Positions 34,845 through 43,670 of a stretch of DNA of 64,000 bases are shown here, one piece after another. This DNA comes from Rhizobium sp. P32RR-XVIII. Lineage in GTDB: Bacteria; Pseudomonadota; Alphaproteobacteria; Rhizobiales; Rhizobiaceae. The position numbers were made by a program, and so were the translations under genes. The stretch's first letter is position 1; the number at the start of each line of letters is the position of its first letter. The stretch lies in contig NZ_JABAIH010000001.1 of assembly GCF_012641395.1 (NCBI RefSeq), forward strand, positions 914,130 to 978,129, given 5' to 3'. The notes below the pieces were generated by a model. That model was not told the origin of the DNA, did not search any database, and saw only the letters and a program-made list of their open reading frames with translations.

Positions 34845-35852
34845 ATGTCCAATCCCGTCACTGTCGAAGTCACCCGCGGCTCGCTCGTCGAAAGCCGCCA
34901 TCGCGGCACGGTGGTCGCAGTCGACGGCGATGGAAGGGTTGTCTTTGCGCTCGGCGATATCGAAGCCGGTGTTTTCCCGCGTTCGGCCTGCAAGGCCATG
35001 CAGGCGCTGCCGCTGGTCGAAAGCGGTGCGGCGGATGCCTACGGCTTCGGCAACAAGGAGCTCGCGCTCGCCTGTGCGTCGCATAGCGGCGAAGACGAGC
35101 ATGTGGCGCTTGCCGCCTCCATGCTGGCGCGCGCCGGCCGCGGCGTCGAAGCGCTGGAATGCGGAGCCCACTGGTCGTCGGACCAGAAGACGCTCATCCA
35201 TCAGGCACGCACAATAAAGGCACCGACGGCACTGCACAACAATTGCTCCGGCAAGCATGCAGGCTTCGTCTGCGCCTGCTGCCATCAGGATATCGATCCG
35301 AAGGGTTACATCGGCTACGACCATCCGCTGCAGCGGGAAATCCGGGCGACGATGGAAAGCCTCACCGGCGCCGTGCTCGGCCGCGACAATTGCGGCACCG
35401 ACGGTTGCTCGATCCCGACCTATGCCGTGCCGCTGCGCGGCCTTGCGCATGGTTTTGCCAAGATGGCAACCGGCCATGGCCTCGAGCCGCTGCGCGCCAA
35501 GGCCTCGCGCCGTCTTTTCGATGCCTGTATGGCGGAGCCCTTCTATGTCGCCGGTAGCGGCCGCGCCTGCACGGAACTGATGCAGATCGCGCCGGGCAAG
35601 ATTTTCTGCAAGACGGGCGCCGAGGGCGTGTTCTGCGCGGCGATCCCCGATCAGGGCATCTCGATCGCCGTGAAGTGCGAGGACGGAACGACCCGCGCCG
35701 CCGAGGCGATGGTGGCCGCAGCCCTTGCCCGGTTCTTCGAGAAAGGCAGCGACGTCCACGCCAAGCTGATGGCGATGGCCGTCAGGCCGATGCACAATTG
35801 GAACGGCATCCATGTCGGCGATATTCGCGTCACGGCTGCGCTCTCCGCATAG
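34845..35852 (+). CDS. L-asparaginase, Rhizobium etli type (class 3)
   Basis: This 335-residue enzyme hydrolyses L-asparagine to aspartate and ammonia. It belongs to the thermolabile R. etli family, not the E. coli type. The family's paired Ser-Lys residues are visible as S47-x-x-K50 and S79. The zinc-binding set is present as C134, K137, D186 and C188. All lie one residue before the published numbering of the R. etli enzyme ReAV. The ATG at 34845 starts MSNPVTVEVTRGSLVESRH; upstream extension is not protein-like. It stands alone and presumably supports growth on asparagine as nitrogen source. Confidence 0.92.
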   Translation: MSNPVTVEVTRGSLVESRHRGTVVAVDGDGRVVFALGDIEAGVFPRSACKAMQALPLVESGAADAYGFGNKELALACASHSGEDEHVALAASMLARAGRGVEALECGAHWSSDQKTLIHQARTIKAPTALHNNCSGKHAGFVCACCHQDIDPKGYIGYDHPLQREIRATMESLTGAVLGRDNCGTDGCSIPTYAVPLRGLAHGFAKMATGHGLEPLRAKASRRLFDACMAEPFYVAGSGRACTELMQIAPGKIFCKTGAEGVFCAAIPDQGISIAVKCEDGTTRAAEAMVAAALARFFEKGSDVHAKLMAMAVRPMHNWNGIHVGDIRVTAALSA

Positions 35853-35993
35853 TCCGTGCCGTTGCGGCACAGGCGATTGTGGATAATCAGTAACTACTAA
35901 TATGCATTAAACCAAATTCAGCGAGAGTGGATGCGCAATGGCGCATTTATCCTACCATGGCGCGACGTTCGACCCGTGCCATGAGGGCAGGAT

Positions 35994-36743
35994 ATGTTTG
36001 CAGGCCGCTATCTCTGGTGGATGCTGATCGCCGTCGCGGTCTTCCTGTTCTTTTCGATGTGCTTCGACTACGTCACCTGGGCTGTCGTTGCGATATCTGG
36101 CTGCGCCGAGATCGCCGGCTCCTGCGGGCCGATCGTTCTCACGATGGCGGGTGCGATAAAACCTGCCGGCATCGGGCTTGCGGGCGTAATCATGGTGTTT
36201 TGCACCTTCGCCCGCTTGCGCTATCTCTCGGCGAGCTGGCTCTGGGCGCTCGTTGCGCTCATCTGGTTTTCAGCAGCGGCGGCCTTCCCGGGCATTCTCG
36301 CCGCCGGTTGGACGGGTCAGTTGCGGCCGGAAATGGTCGTGGAAAGTCTCCCCGTGGCCTTCCTCTTCGTCACGGTGTTCTGCGGCTATCTCGTCATCCC
36401 CTTCGAAGAGGGGAATACCGTTCCATTCGGCCAATGGGCCTGGCTGCGGGCCGTCACCTGGCTTGCCGCCGCCTACGGCGTGCTCACGGCGATCGCGGAG
36501 ACGGAAGGCTTCGGCGCCATCCCCGCGCGCATGCTCGGGATGCCCTGGATCGCGTCCGCGATCGCCGCGGTGCAGCCGCGCCTGGCCTCAATCCTCGATC
36601 TCGGCGCCGGCAGCACGACGCCAGCCTATGTCGTGCTCGCGATCTTCGTGGCGGCCGTTGCCGCAAGTCTGCTGCCGCAGGACGTCGCCCTGCTGCGTGC
36701 CCGGTTGAGCGCACCCTTCATGCTTCGAGGATCGCGGCGTTGA
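35994..36743 (+). CDS. Polytopic membrane protein of unknown function
   Basis: This 249-residue protein has about seven hydrophobic helices, starting YLWWMLIAVAVFLFFSMCF and ending AYVVLAIFVAAVAASLLP. Cysteines in CFDYVTW, SGCAE and GSCGPI near the first external loop might pair. I do not recognise the family. The ribosome binding site GAGGGCAGG precedes the ATG. The 141 bases upstream contain a sharp AT-rich stretch (AACTACTAATATGC) that may be its promoter. The last 26 bases overlap the converging DeoR gene. Confidence 0.72.
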   Translation: MFAGRYLWWMLIAVAVFLFFSMCFDYVTWAVVAISGCAEIAGSCGPIVLTMAGAIKPAGIGLAGVIMVFCTFARLRYLSASWLWALVALIWFSAAAAFPGILAAGWTGQLRPEMVVESLPVAFLFVTVFCGYLVIPFEEGNTVPFGQWAWLRAVTWLAAAYGVLTAIAETEGFGAIPARMLGMPWIASAIAAVQPRLASILDLGAGSTTPAYVVLAIFVAAVAASLLPQDVALLRARLSAPFMLRGSRR

Positions 36744-37473
36744 GCGCCCGGTAAGGGGCAAGCCGCTCCTCCGGTATTCCCGCCGAAACGATCAGTCCAG
36801 TGACTTCGGAAATTCCCAGCACAGGGCAGGGCGAGACGAGATCGAATTTCTCTTCAGTCAGCAGCACATGCGTTTCGGCCGAGCAATGGGCGATATGGCG
36901 CTTGATGGCCGCCTCCTCGAAATCGCCCGTCGACAGCCCGTGCGCGGGGTGGGCTGCGGTCACGCCAAGGAAGAAGATATCGGGCCGGAGCTGCGAGATC
37001 GCCGCCATGGCCGCCGCGCCGGTCGCCACCATCGAATGCTTGTAAAGCCGCCCGCCTGTCAGAATGACCTCGGCAGACGGGTGATGCTCCAGTTCCGCCG
37101 CGATCGTCGGGCTATGCGTGGCAACGGTAATGGCGATGTCTCGCGGCAGATGCCGGGCGACCTCCGCGGTGGTCGTGCCGCCGTCGAGGAAGATCATCTG
37201 TCCCGCCTCCACCATCTCCGCCGCCCTGGCGCCGAGCCGTTGCTTGGCCTCCGACGCAACGCTGCGCCGCGCCGAGAAGTCCGGCAGGCTGGGCGTAATC
37301 GGCATCGCGCCGCCGTGTACCCGCTGCAACAGTCCTTCCGCGGCCATCTCGCGCAGGTCGCGGCGGATCGTGTCTTCGGACAGCGCGAAATCCTCGGCGA
37401 CGCGCTTGGCAATGACCTGGCCGTCGCGGCGCAGGATGTCGAGGATCAGGGATTTGCGTTGGGTGGTCAGCAT
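36718..37473 (-). CDS. DeoR-family transcriptional regulator
   Basis: This 251-residue protein starts MLTTQRKSLILDILRRDG, then the DeoR helix-turn-helix AEDFALSEDTIRRDLREMAAEG and RVHGGAM. The sensor domain has the sugar-phosphate-binding features FLDGGTTTAEVARHL and LTGGRLYKHSM. These regulators usually respond to a phosphorylated sugar. No sugar catabolic genes adjoin it, so its targets lie elsewhere. The ATG at 37473 starts the conserved domain; the longer frame continues back over the divergent gene's promoter. It overlaps the membrane protein gene by 26 bases, tail to tail. Confidence 0.92.
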   Translation of the reverse strand: MLTTQRKSLILDILRRDGQVIAKRVAEDFALSEDTIRRDLREMAAEGLLQRVHGGAMPITPSLPDFSARRSVASEAKQRLGARAAEMVEAGQMIFLDGGTTTAEVARHLPRDIAITVATHSPTIAAELEHHPSAEVILTGGRLYKHSMVATGAAAMAAISQLRPDIFFLGVTAAHPAHGLSTGDFEEAAIKRHIAHCSAETHVLLTEEKFDLVSPCPVLGISEVTGLIVSAGIPEERLAPYRALNAAILEA

Positions 37474-37593
37474 CGCTCTGCACGAGATTACATGAAACGG
37501 TATGATAATGCCCGAAATGACTCGACATTCAAGAAAATTCGCGCATGATTGTGAAATTCCGTGCATGAGGCCTGGGAGTGAGGGAGTCTGACA

Positions 37594-37959
37594 ATGTTGA
37601 TTTTGATTGCGGGGCCATACAGGTCCGGAACCGGCGACGATCCGGCAAAAATGGCGGCTAACCTGAAGCGGCTGGAAGAACCATCCTACGCGCTCTTCAG
37701 GGCGGGCCATATGCCGATGATCGGCGAATGGGTGGCGCTACCGGTCTGGAATGCCGCCGGCGGCAAGTCGATCGGTGACGATCTCTACGAGGAAATCTTC
37801 CATCCCGTCGCCCACCGGCTCTTGCAGCTTTGCGAAGGGGTGTTGCGCCTGCCTGGCGATTCCAAGGGCGCGGATAATGATGTCCGCATCGCCCGGGAGC
37901 GTGGCATTCCCGTCTGGTACAGGCTGGAAGACGTGCCGGGATGCGCCAAGGTGGCCTGA
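37594..37959 (+). CDS. DUF4406-like (nucleoside deoxyribosyltransferase-like) protein
   Basis: This 121-residue protein begins MLILIAGPYRSGTGDDPAKM, the phosphate-binding start seen in the nucleoside 2-deoxyribosyltransferase-like DUF4406 family. It has AANLKRLEEPSYALFRAGHMPMIGE and DSKGADNDVRIARERGIPVWY. Related proteins bind nucleotides or ADP-ribose; no activity is shown. A GAGGGAG site lies 10 bases before the ATG. It is a single gene, divergent from the DeoR regulator with 120 bases between starts. It might be under DeoR control, but nothing beyond position supports this. Confidence 0.78.
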   Translation: MLILIAGPYRSGTGDDPAKMAANLKRLEEPSYALFRAGHMPMIGEWVALPVWNAAGGKSIGDDLYEEIFHPVAHRLLQLCEGVLRLPGDSKGADNDVRIARERGIPVWYRLEDVPGCAKVA

Positions 37960-38043
37960 CCTGCGGGACCGGAAGCCGGCCCCATTTCGTCATAGGCGGC
38001 AAGTCGCGGCTGCGCTATACATCTCCCAAAAAGGGAGTCGATC

Positions 38044-38661
38044 ATGCTGACGTTCTATTTCGCCCAGGGCACCTGTGCGCTTGCAAGCCTTATCGCTCTG
38101 GAGGAAGCGGGCCTTGCCTATGAAGCAAGGAAGATCAGCTTCAAGGATAATGAGCAGCGCTCGCCGGAGTACCTGCAGATCAATCCGAAGGGCCGGGTTC
38201 CGGCGCTGGCCACGGATCAAGGCGTTCTGACCGAGAGCCCGGCGATCCTCGCCTATATCGCGCAGATCGCACCCGCTGCAGGGCTCGCGCCGGGCGACCC
38301 GTTCGAATTCGCCCGGCTGCAGGCGTTCAACAACTATATCTGTTCCACGGTTCATGTGAACCACGCGCATGGCCGCCGTGGCAGCCGCTGGGCGGACGAT
38401 CCGGCCGCCCACGAAGCCATGAAGACCAAGGTGCCGCAGACGATGACGGAATGCTTCGAACTGATCGAGGCGAAGTTGTTCGAAGGTCCATGGGTCATGG
38501 GCGAGCAGTATTCCGTCGCCGACCCCTATCTCTTTACGATGACTGGCTGGCTGCGCGGCGACGGCGTCGACCCGATGCGCTTCCCTAAAGCCACGGCCCA
38601 TTACGCCAGCATGATGGAACGCCCTGCGGTGCAGCGGGCGCTGACGATCGAAAAGGCCTGA
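38044..38661 (+). CDS. Glutathione S-transferase
   Basis: This 205-residue GST has an N-terminal thioredoxin-like domain (FYFAQGTCALASLIALEEAGL, in which Cys11 is in the catalytic position of beta-class GSTs). The glutathione contact INPKGRVPAL and ES at 64-65 follow. The C-terminal helical domain includes the conserved N-capping box in YSVADPYLF. Beta-class enzymes detoxify electrophiles and can act in redox reactions. GGGAG lies 6 bases before the ATG. It is followed by an intergenic palindromic repeat. Confidence 0.93.
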   Translation: MLTFYFAQGTCALASLIALEEAGLAYEARKISFKDNEQRSPEYLQINPKGRVPALATDQGVLTESPAILAYIAQIAPAAGLAPGDPFEFARLQAFNNYICSTVHVNHAHGRRGSRWADDPAAHEAMKTKVPQTMTECFELIEAKLFEGPWVMGEQYSVADPYLFTMTGWLRGDGVDPMRFPKATAHYASMMERPAVQRALTIEKA

Positions 38662-38690
38662 CGGCGGAACGCCGGGGCTCGTCAGGGCCC

Positions 38691-38819
38691 CTCATCCCTG
38701 TGCTTGTCACAGGGATCCAGCAGCGCCGTGTCCATGGCGCGGAAGACTCATTTCATAGAAGAGTCATTCACGGCGCCGACACGCCGTGAATGGATTCCTG
38801 TGACGAGCACAGGAATGAG
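38691..38819. repeat. Intergenic palindromic repeat, second family (copy 1)
   Basis: The outer arms CTCATCCCTGTGCTTGTCAC and the near-complement GTGACGAGCACAGGAATGAG enclose two inner stems (GACTC/GAGTC and ATTCACGGCG/CGCCGTGAAT). CAGGGATCCAG and CTGGATTCCTG mark the arm ends. Mosaic elements with 'GGATCCAGC' arms are common between rhizobial genes; the formal family name is uncertain. Two more copies are in this window. Confidence 0.78.
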
Positions 38820-38867
38820 CCCGCCACGCAATTCATTTCCATTTTTCACAGAAGAACCTTGCCAAAA

Positions 38868-39050
38868 TCACGCGCATCTCGGCAGCGGCTGGCTCTCATA
38901 CCGCGTCGGCTTCGGCGCGGGATAAATCGAGGGCAGGTCGGCCAGCTGCCTCAGCGACATCGCGGCGATGTCCGGATGCGACAGCGGATCTTGGTTCTCC
39001 AAGGGCCTTGGGCCGGGCGGTTCACTCAAGAAAAACTTTAGCAATGACAT
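38868..39050 (-). CDS. Small protein, 60 residues, beside a LysR gene
   Basis: The frame encodes MSLLKFFLSEPPGPRPLENQ followed by DPLSHPDIAAMSLRQLADLP. The SHPDIAAMSLRQLADLP segment resembles the C-terminal part of DUF1127-type small proteins, but the typical YR-rich head is missing, so this is only a hint. GAGG lies 7 bases before the ATG at 39050; a longer frame exists and is less likely. It is divergent from the LysR gene (158 bases between starts), so it may be the LysR target. It could also be a chance frame. Confidence 0.5.
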   Translation of the reverse strand: MSLLKFFLSEPPGPRPLENQDPLSHPDIAAMSLRQLADLPSIYPAPKPTRYESQPLPRCA

Positions 39051-39208
39051 GGCAATGCCTCGCTCGATTTCCGGTCGGGAATCCGAATTGCACCAACGCC
39101 TCTGTCTCGCCGGTGCCGGAACTTCGATCATCGTTCATGGCGTCAATATCGGACCGGGCCACCAGGTTTTCAATTGAGATTACCGGTGATCCGCTATAGG
39201 AAAGCTAT

Positions 39209-40105
39209 ATGCGAAATCTGAACTCCGTGCATCTGAACGGGCTGCGAGCGCTGGAGGCGGTCGGGCGTCTCGGCTCGTTGCAGCTTGCCGCCGAGGAACT
39301 CGGCGTCTCGATCGGCGCCGTCAGCCAGCAGGTCATCAAGGCGGAAGGGCAGCTTGACCGGGTGATCTTCGAGCGAACGCCGAAAGGCATGGTGGTGACG
39401 GAAGCCGGTGCGCCGGTGCTGGCCGCATTGACCGACGGCCTGACCCGCATGTCGGAGGCCGTGTCGATCGCCCAGCGCAGGGACGACACGACCCTGACGA
39501 TCTCCGTCGCCCCAGTCTTTGCCGCCCGATGGCTCGTCTGGCGGCTCGATCGCTTCGCCGCGCATTTTCCGGACATTCAGCTGCGCCTCGAGGCAACGAC
39601 GAACCTCGTCAATCCCTCGACCTCCGATGTCGATATCGGCATTCGCGTCGGGGCGGGGCAGTGGCCGGGCGTCAGGGCCGAGCTGCTCCTTGCGCAGGAA
39701 GTGTTCCCGGTCTGCGCGCCGCAGATGGCGCAGGACCTGAAGAGGCCTGCGGACCTCCTGAAGCTGCCGGCCGTCATCGATGGCCGCGCCATGTTCAGCT
39801 GGGACGTCTGGATGCGCGAGGCGGGCCTTCCAGGTTCTGCACCCGCAACGCGCCACGTCTTCAACGACGCCTCGCTCTGTCTCGACGCAGCGATCGCCGG
39901 GCAGGGCGTCATGCTCGCCTGGCAGACGCTCGCAGATTATTCGCTGCAGGCCGGCCAGCTCGCCGCTCCCTTCGGCATCCGCGCCAAGACGGGCTTCGGC
40001 CACTATTTCATCACCGCCGAGGGCGCGCGCGAACCGAAGAAGGTGAGAGACTTCAAGGCTTGGATTCGCGAGGAGATGGCCGGGACGCTGAAGCTCTTTT
40101 CTTGA
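39209..40105 (+). CDS. LysR-family regulator (GcvA-like)
   Basis: This 298-residue regulator begins MRNLNSVHLNGLRALEAVGRL, the helix-turn-helix of the GcvA branch (SLQLAAEELGVSIGAVSQQVIKAE), followed by the periplasmic-binding-protein-like sensor. Landmarks are FAARWLVWRLDRFAAHFPDIQLRLEAT and DVDIGIRVGAGQWPG, both typical of GcvA-like members. The ligand is unknown. It is divergent from a 60-residue gene, 158 bases away. LysR proteins usually act on the divergent gene and on themselves. Confidence 0.93.
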   Translation: MRNLNSVHLNGLRALEAVGRLGSLQLAAEELGVSIGAVSQQVIKAEGQLDRVIFERTPKGMVVTEAGAPVLAALTDGLTRMSEAVSIAQRRDDTTLTISVAPVFAARWLVWRLDRFAAHFPDIQLRLEATTNLVNPSTSDVDIGIRVGAGQWPGVRAELLLAQEVFPVCAPQMAQDLKRPADLLKLPAVIDGRAMFSWDVWMREAGLPGSAPATRHVFNDASLCLDAAIAGQGVMLAWQTLADYSLQAGQLAAPFGIRAKTGFGHYFITAEGAREPKKVRDFKAWIREEMAGTLKLFS

Positions 40106-40205
40106 GGAGGACAAGGGTTGGTGCATTCCGCTCCTCCATTGGCTTTGCATAGCTCCTATGGCAAAGCTGTCGAGCAACCACACACGCAGAGGATGAGATT
40201 CCACA

Positions 40206-41093
40206 GTGCCTATCGGCGTTGCCCACGCAGAACTGATCGCGGTCCTTGCCGCTGTCACCAATGATGATCCACGCGTCATGACGGTCGGCACCGGCGAAGC
40301 CCTGCCTTCCGGTTCCTTCGAGATGGGCCACCGCACGCTGCAGAGCGGCCTTCGCGAATGGATCCAGGAGCAGACGGCCCATCCCGTCGGCTATCTCGAG
40401 CAGCTTTACACCTTTGCCGACCGCGACCGGCAGAACGAGATTCTCGGCGGGCGAACGATCTCGATCAGCTATCTGGGGCTGGTGCGGGAGCATCCGGCGC
40501 CGGGCTGGCATAGCTGGTACGAATATTTTCCATGGGAAGACCATCGCAAAGGCAAGCCGCCGGTTTTCGATGCGCTCGTCGAGCGGCTGCGGTGCTGGGA
40601 AACGATGGATGCCGCCCGGCAGGAGCGCCGCAGGCGCCGGATCGCCTTCACTTTCGGGCTGGAGGGCGCGGTGTGGAACGAGGATCTCGCGCTGCAGCGC
40701 TACGAACTTTTGTATGAGGCCGGTCTGGTGGCGGAGGCGGGCGCGACGGCTGCGGAAAACCCGGGGCGCCGGATGTTTGCCGATCATAGGCGGATTCTTG
40801 CGACCGGCATCGCCCGGCTTCGGGCGAAGATCAAGTATCGCCCGGTTGTCTTCGAACTGATGCCGGAGAGCTTCACCCTGCTGCAGCTTCAGCGCAGCGT
40901 CGAGGCGCTGGCGGGGCTTACCCTTCACAAGCCGAATTTCCGCCGGTTGATCGATCAGCAGCAATTGATCGAGGAAACCGGCGAAATGACCAGCGAAACC
41001 GGCGGCCGCCCTGCAAAGCTGTTCCGTTACCGGCATGCCGTTCTCGAAGAACGCGCGCTCTCAGGCTCGAAACTTCCACTCTCCCGCGGTTGA
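40206..41093 (+). CDS. nadQ: NadQ-type NAD biosynthesis regulator (Nudix-wHTH)
   Basis: This 295-residue protein fits the COG4111/NadQ family of alphaproteobacteria: an N-terminal Nudix-like domain (LIAVLAAVTNDDPRVMTVGTG, REWIQEQTAHPVGYLEQLYTF) and a C-terminal winged helix (LTLHKPNFRRLIDQQQLIEETGE, ETGGRPAKLFRYR). The family represses nadABC in response to nucleotides of the NAD pool. The start is GTG at 40206 with GAGG upstream. The nadABC genes follow 69 bases downstream, with an inverted repeat just before nadA. The Nudix catalytic box is not obvious, as expected for a sensor. Confidence 0.88.
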   Translation: MPIGVAHAELIAVLAAVTNDDPRVMTVGTGEALPSGSFEMGHRTLQSGLREWIQEQTAHPVGYLEQLYTFADRDRQNEILGGRTISISYLGLVREHPAPGWHSWYEYFPWEDHRKGKPPVFDALVERLRCWETMDAARQERRRRRIAFTFGLEGAVWNEDLALQRYELLYEAGLVAEAGATAAENPGRRMFADHRRILATGIARLRAKIKYRPVVFELMPESFTLLQLQRSVEALAGLTLHKPNFRRLIDQQQLIEETGEMTSETGGRPAKLFRYRHAVLEERALSGSKLPLSRG

Positions 41094-41105
41094 CATAATC
41101 TCGAA

Positions 41106-41150
41106 TTGAGAATAATTAGCTTCGTCCTAGATATACTCATTTAGAGTATA
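41106..41150 (+). promoter_or_regulatory. nadA promoter with NadQ-like operator
   Basis: TTGAGA (41106-41111) and TAGATA (41128-41133) are spaced 16 bases apart. Overlapping the -10 box and extending downstream is the perfect repeat TATACTC-N5-GAGTATA (41132-41150), ending 4 bases before the ribosome binding site GGAGA of nadA. The position would let a bound protein block initiation. Confidence 0.75.
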
Positions 41151-41162
41151 AAGGAGATCGCC

Positions 41163-42134
41163 ATGAATTCTGCCGTGTCCGCGTCCGCTCTCTACGACCG
41201 CGTCAGCCGCGTCATCCCCAAGGCCGAATGGCTGAGCTTCGAGGACGATGTCGAAGCGATCCTCGATCTCAAGCGCCGCCGCAACGCCGTCATTCTCGCC
41301 CACAACTACCAGACGCCGGAGATTTTCCATGGCGTGGCCGATATCGTCGGCGACAGCTTGGCGCTGGCGCGCAAGGCAATCGAGGTGGATGCGGAGGTCA
41401 TCGTCCTTGCCGGCGTGCATTTCATGGCCGAGACGGCAAAGCTGCTTAATCCTCAAAAGACGGTGCTCATCCCCGATATGGGCGCAGGCTGCTCGCTGGC
41501 CGATTCGATCACGCCGGAAGACGTCGCGCTGCTGCGGCAGGCGCATCCCGGCGTGCCTGTTATCACCTATGTGAACACCTCGGCGGCGGTGAAGGCGGCC
41601 TCCGATATCTGCTGCACGTCAGGCAACGCCAAGCAGGTGGTCGAATCGCTTGGCGTGCCGCGCGTGCTGATGATCCCGGACGAATATCTCGCCCGCAACG
41701 TTGCGAAAGAGACCGATGTCGAGATCATCGCCTGGCACGGCCACTGCGAAGTACACGAACTCTTCAACGCCGACGACGTTCGCCAGCTGCGCGAAAACTA
41801 TCCCGGCGTCACCGTGCTCGCGCATCCGGAATGTCCTCCGGATGTCGTAGCCGAAGCGGACTTCGCCGGTTCCACCGCCGTCATGTCCGACTACGTCGGG
41901 CAGAAGCGTCCGGCGCGAGTCGTGCTGCTCACCGAATGTTCGATGAGCGACAACGTCGCCGTGCATCATCCGGACGTCGAGTTCATCCGGCCCTGCAATC
42001 TTTGCCCGCACATGAAGCGGATCACGCTTTCGAACATCCGTTCCGCCCTGGAAGAAAACCGCCACGAAGTCACCGTTGACCCCGCCGTTGCCGTGGCCGC
42101 ACGCCGGGCGGTGGAAAGGATGCTGGCGATATGA
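41163..42134 (+). CDS. nadA: Quinolinate synthase
   Basis: NadA condenses iminoaspartate with dihydroxyacetone phosphate to quinolinate, the second step of de novo NAD synthesis. The 323-residue protein has the three [4Fe-4S] ligands C110 (DMGAGC), C195 (WHGHCEVH) and C281 (CNLCPHMKR). It also carries AHNYQTPEI and VNTSAAVKA, both typical. AGGAG lies 7 bases before the ATG. Its stop overlaps the nadB start (ATGA), so the two are coupled. The operator just upstream suggests repression by NadQ. Confidence 0.98.
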   Translation: MNSAVSASALYDRVSRVIPKAEWLSFEDDVEAILDLKRRRNAVILAHNYQTPEIFHGVADIVGDSLALARKAIEVDAEVIVLAGVHFMAETAKLLNPQKTVLIPDMGAGCSLADSITPEDVALLRQAHPGVPVITYVNTSAAVKAASDICCTSGNAKQVVESLGVPRVLMIPDEYLARNVAKETDVEIIAWHGHCEVHELFNADDVRQLRENYPGVTVLAHPECPPDVVAEADFAGSTAVMSDYVGQKRPARVVLLTECSMSDNVAVHHPDVEFIRPCNLCPHMKRITLSNIRSALEENRHEVTVDPAVAVAARRAVERMLAI

Positions 42135-43669
42135 CCGAAATCCTGACCCATCTTGCCGGCCGCCCGGTCATCGTCGGCAGCGGCCTTGCCGGGCTGATGG
42201 CGGCGCTGACCCTCGCGCCGCAACCGGTCGTCCTCATCACGAAAGCGGAACTCGGCGCTGAGACCTCAAGTGCCTGGGCGCAGGGCGGCATCGCCGCAAG
42301 CGTCGGCGCGGATGACAGCGCGGAGCTGCACCTTGCCGATACGCTTGCCGCTGGCGACGGCCTCTGCGATCCGGAAGTCGCCGCCGGTATCGTCAGCGAA
42401 GCGCCGGCGGTGATCGCCGCGCTGGAGAAAGCCGGCGTCCGCTTCGACAGGAATGCCGCAGGAGAGCTCTCGCTGGGCCTCGAGGCCGCGCATTGCCGCC
42501 CGCGCATCGTTCATGCCGAAGGCGACGGTTCGGGCGCCGCGATTGTTCGTGCACTGGTGCAGGCTGTCTCCTCCACTCCGTCGGTCACCGTGCTGGCCGA
42601 TTTCGAAGTCCGGCGCCTGCTTCTCGCCGACGGTGCGATCGGCGGCGTCCTCTGCGCATCGAAGGGAAGGGCTTTCATCTTGCCGACGCCGCATGTCCTG
42701 CTGGCCACCGGCGGCGTGGGCGGCCTCTATGAGGCGACGACCAATCCGGTCGGTAACTTCGGGCAGGGCATTGCGCTTGCGGCAAGGGCAGGGGCCGAGC
42801 TGGCCGATATGGAATTCGTGCAGTTCCATCCGACGGCGCTCCGCTCGAAGCGCAGGCCGCTGGCGCTTGTCAGCGAGGCGGTGCGCGGCGAGGGCGCGGT
42901 CCTCATTAACGAACGGGGTGAGCGCTTCATGGCGGATCAGCCCGCCGCGGAACTTGCCCCGCGCGATGTCGTGGCGCGGGCGATCAGCGCCGAAATCGCC
43001 CGCGGCGGCCGGGTCTTCCTCGATGCCCGCGTGGCGTTGGGCGATCGCTTCCCGATGCGCTTTCCGGTGATTGACAAACTATGCCGCGAAGCTGGGGTCG
43101 ATCCCGCGCGGCAGCTGATCCCGGTCGCACCGGCCGTGCATTATCACATGGGCGGTGTCGCCACGGACGAGAGTGGCCGCAGTTCTGTCCCCGGCCTCTG
43201 GGTTGCGGGCGAAGCGGCATCGACCGGCCTGCACGGCGCCAACCGGCTGGCCAGCAATTCGCTGCTCGAAGCCGCGGTCATGGGCATGCGCGCCGCCAGG
43301 GATATTGCAGGCACGGCCGCATGCCTGCGCCCGACGGCAATCGAGCCGCTGCCGCCGCAGCCCGACGCATCGCCTGTTCGCGGTATTGTTTCCGGACATC
43401 TCGGTGTCCTGCGGAACGGCGGCACGATTCACGGTGCGATCGGTGCGCTCCTGCCGCTTGTCGAGCAGGAGGGACCCGCAACCGACCCCGCCATCGTCGC
43501 CTTGCTGATTGCCGTCTTTGCGGCCCTGCGGACGGAATCGCGCGGCGCCCATGCCCGAACCGACTTCCCGCTCAAGCTTGCGAACGCCAGACGCCGTCGG
43601 ATGAGCCTGCCTCAGGTGCTGAATTTTGCGCAGGCCGTCCTATCCAATCCCCTTGCCAGGAGTGCCTAA
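42131..43669 (+). CDS. nadB: L-aspartate oxidase
   Basis: NadB is the flavoenzyme that makes iminoaspartate from L-aspartate, the first step of NAD synthesis. The 512-residue protein has the FAD-binding motif [16 protein letters not shown] near 14-28, the [12 protein letters not shown] segment, FVQFHPTAL and the substrate loop HYHMGGV. The C-terminal region is a little short relative to E. coli NadB but complete. The ATG overlaps the nadA stop. With NadA and NadC it completes the pathway from aspartate to nicotinate mononucleotide. Confidence 0.97.
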   Translation: MTEILTHLAGRPVIVGSGLAGLMAALTLAPQPVVLITKAELGAETSSAWAQGGIAASVGADDSAELHLADTLAAGDGLCDPEVAAGIVSEAPAVIAALEKAGVRFDRNAAGELSLGLEAAHCRPRIVHAEGDGSGAAIVRALVQAVSSTPSVTVLADFEVRRLLLADGAIGGVLCASKGRAFILPTPHVLLATGGVGGLYEATTNPVGNFGQGIALAARAGAELADMEFVQFHPTALRSKRRPLALVSEAVRGEGAVLINERGERFMADQPAAELAPRDVVARAISAEIARGGRVFLDARVALGDRFPMRFPVIDKLCREAGVDPARQLIPVAPAVHYHMGGVATDESGRSSVPGLWVAGEAASTGLHGANRLASNSLLEAAVMGMRAARDIAGTAACLRPTAIEPLPPQPDASPVRGIVSGHLGVLRNGGTIHGAIGALLPLVEQEGPATDPAIVALLIAVFAALRTESRGAHARTDFPLKLANARRRRMSLPQVLNFAQAVLSNPLARSA

Positions 43670-43670
43670 C

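Noticed and set aside
35927..36754. Alternative plus-strand frame over the polytopic membrane protein gene
   Set aside because: Its translation is Arg-rich and lacks membrane helices, while the frame starting at 35994 shows regular hydrophobic segments.
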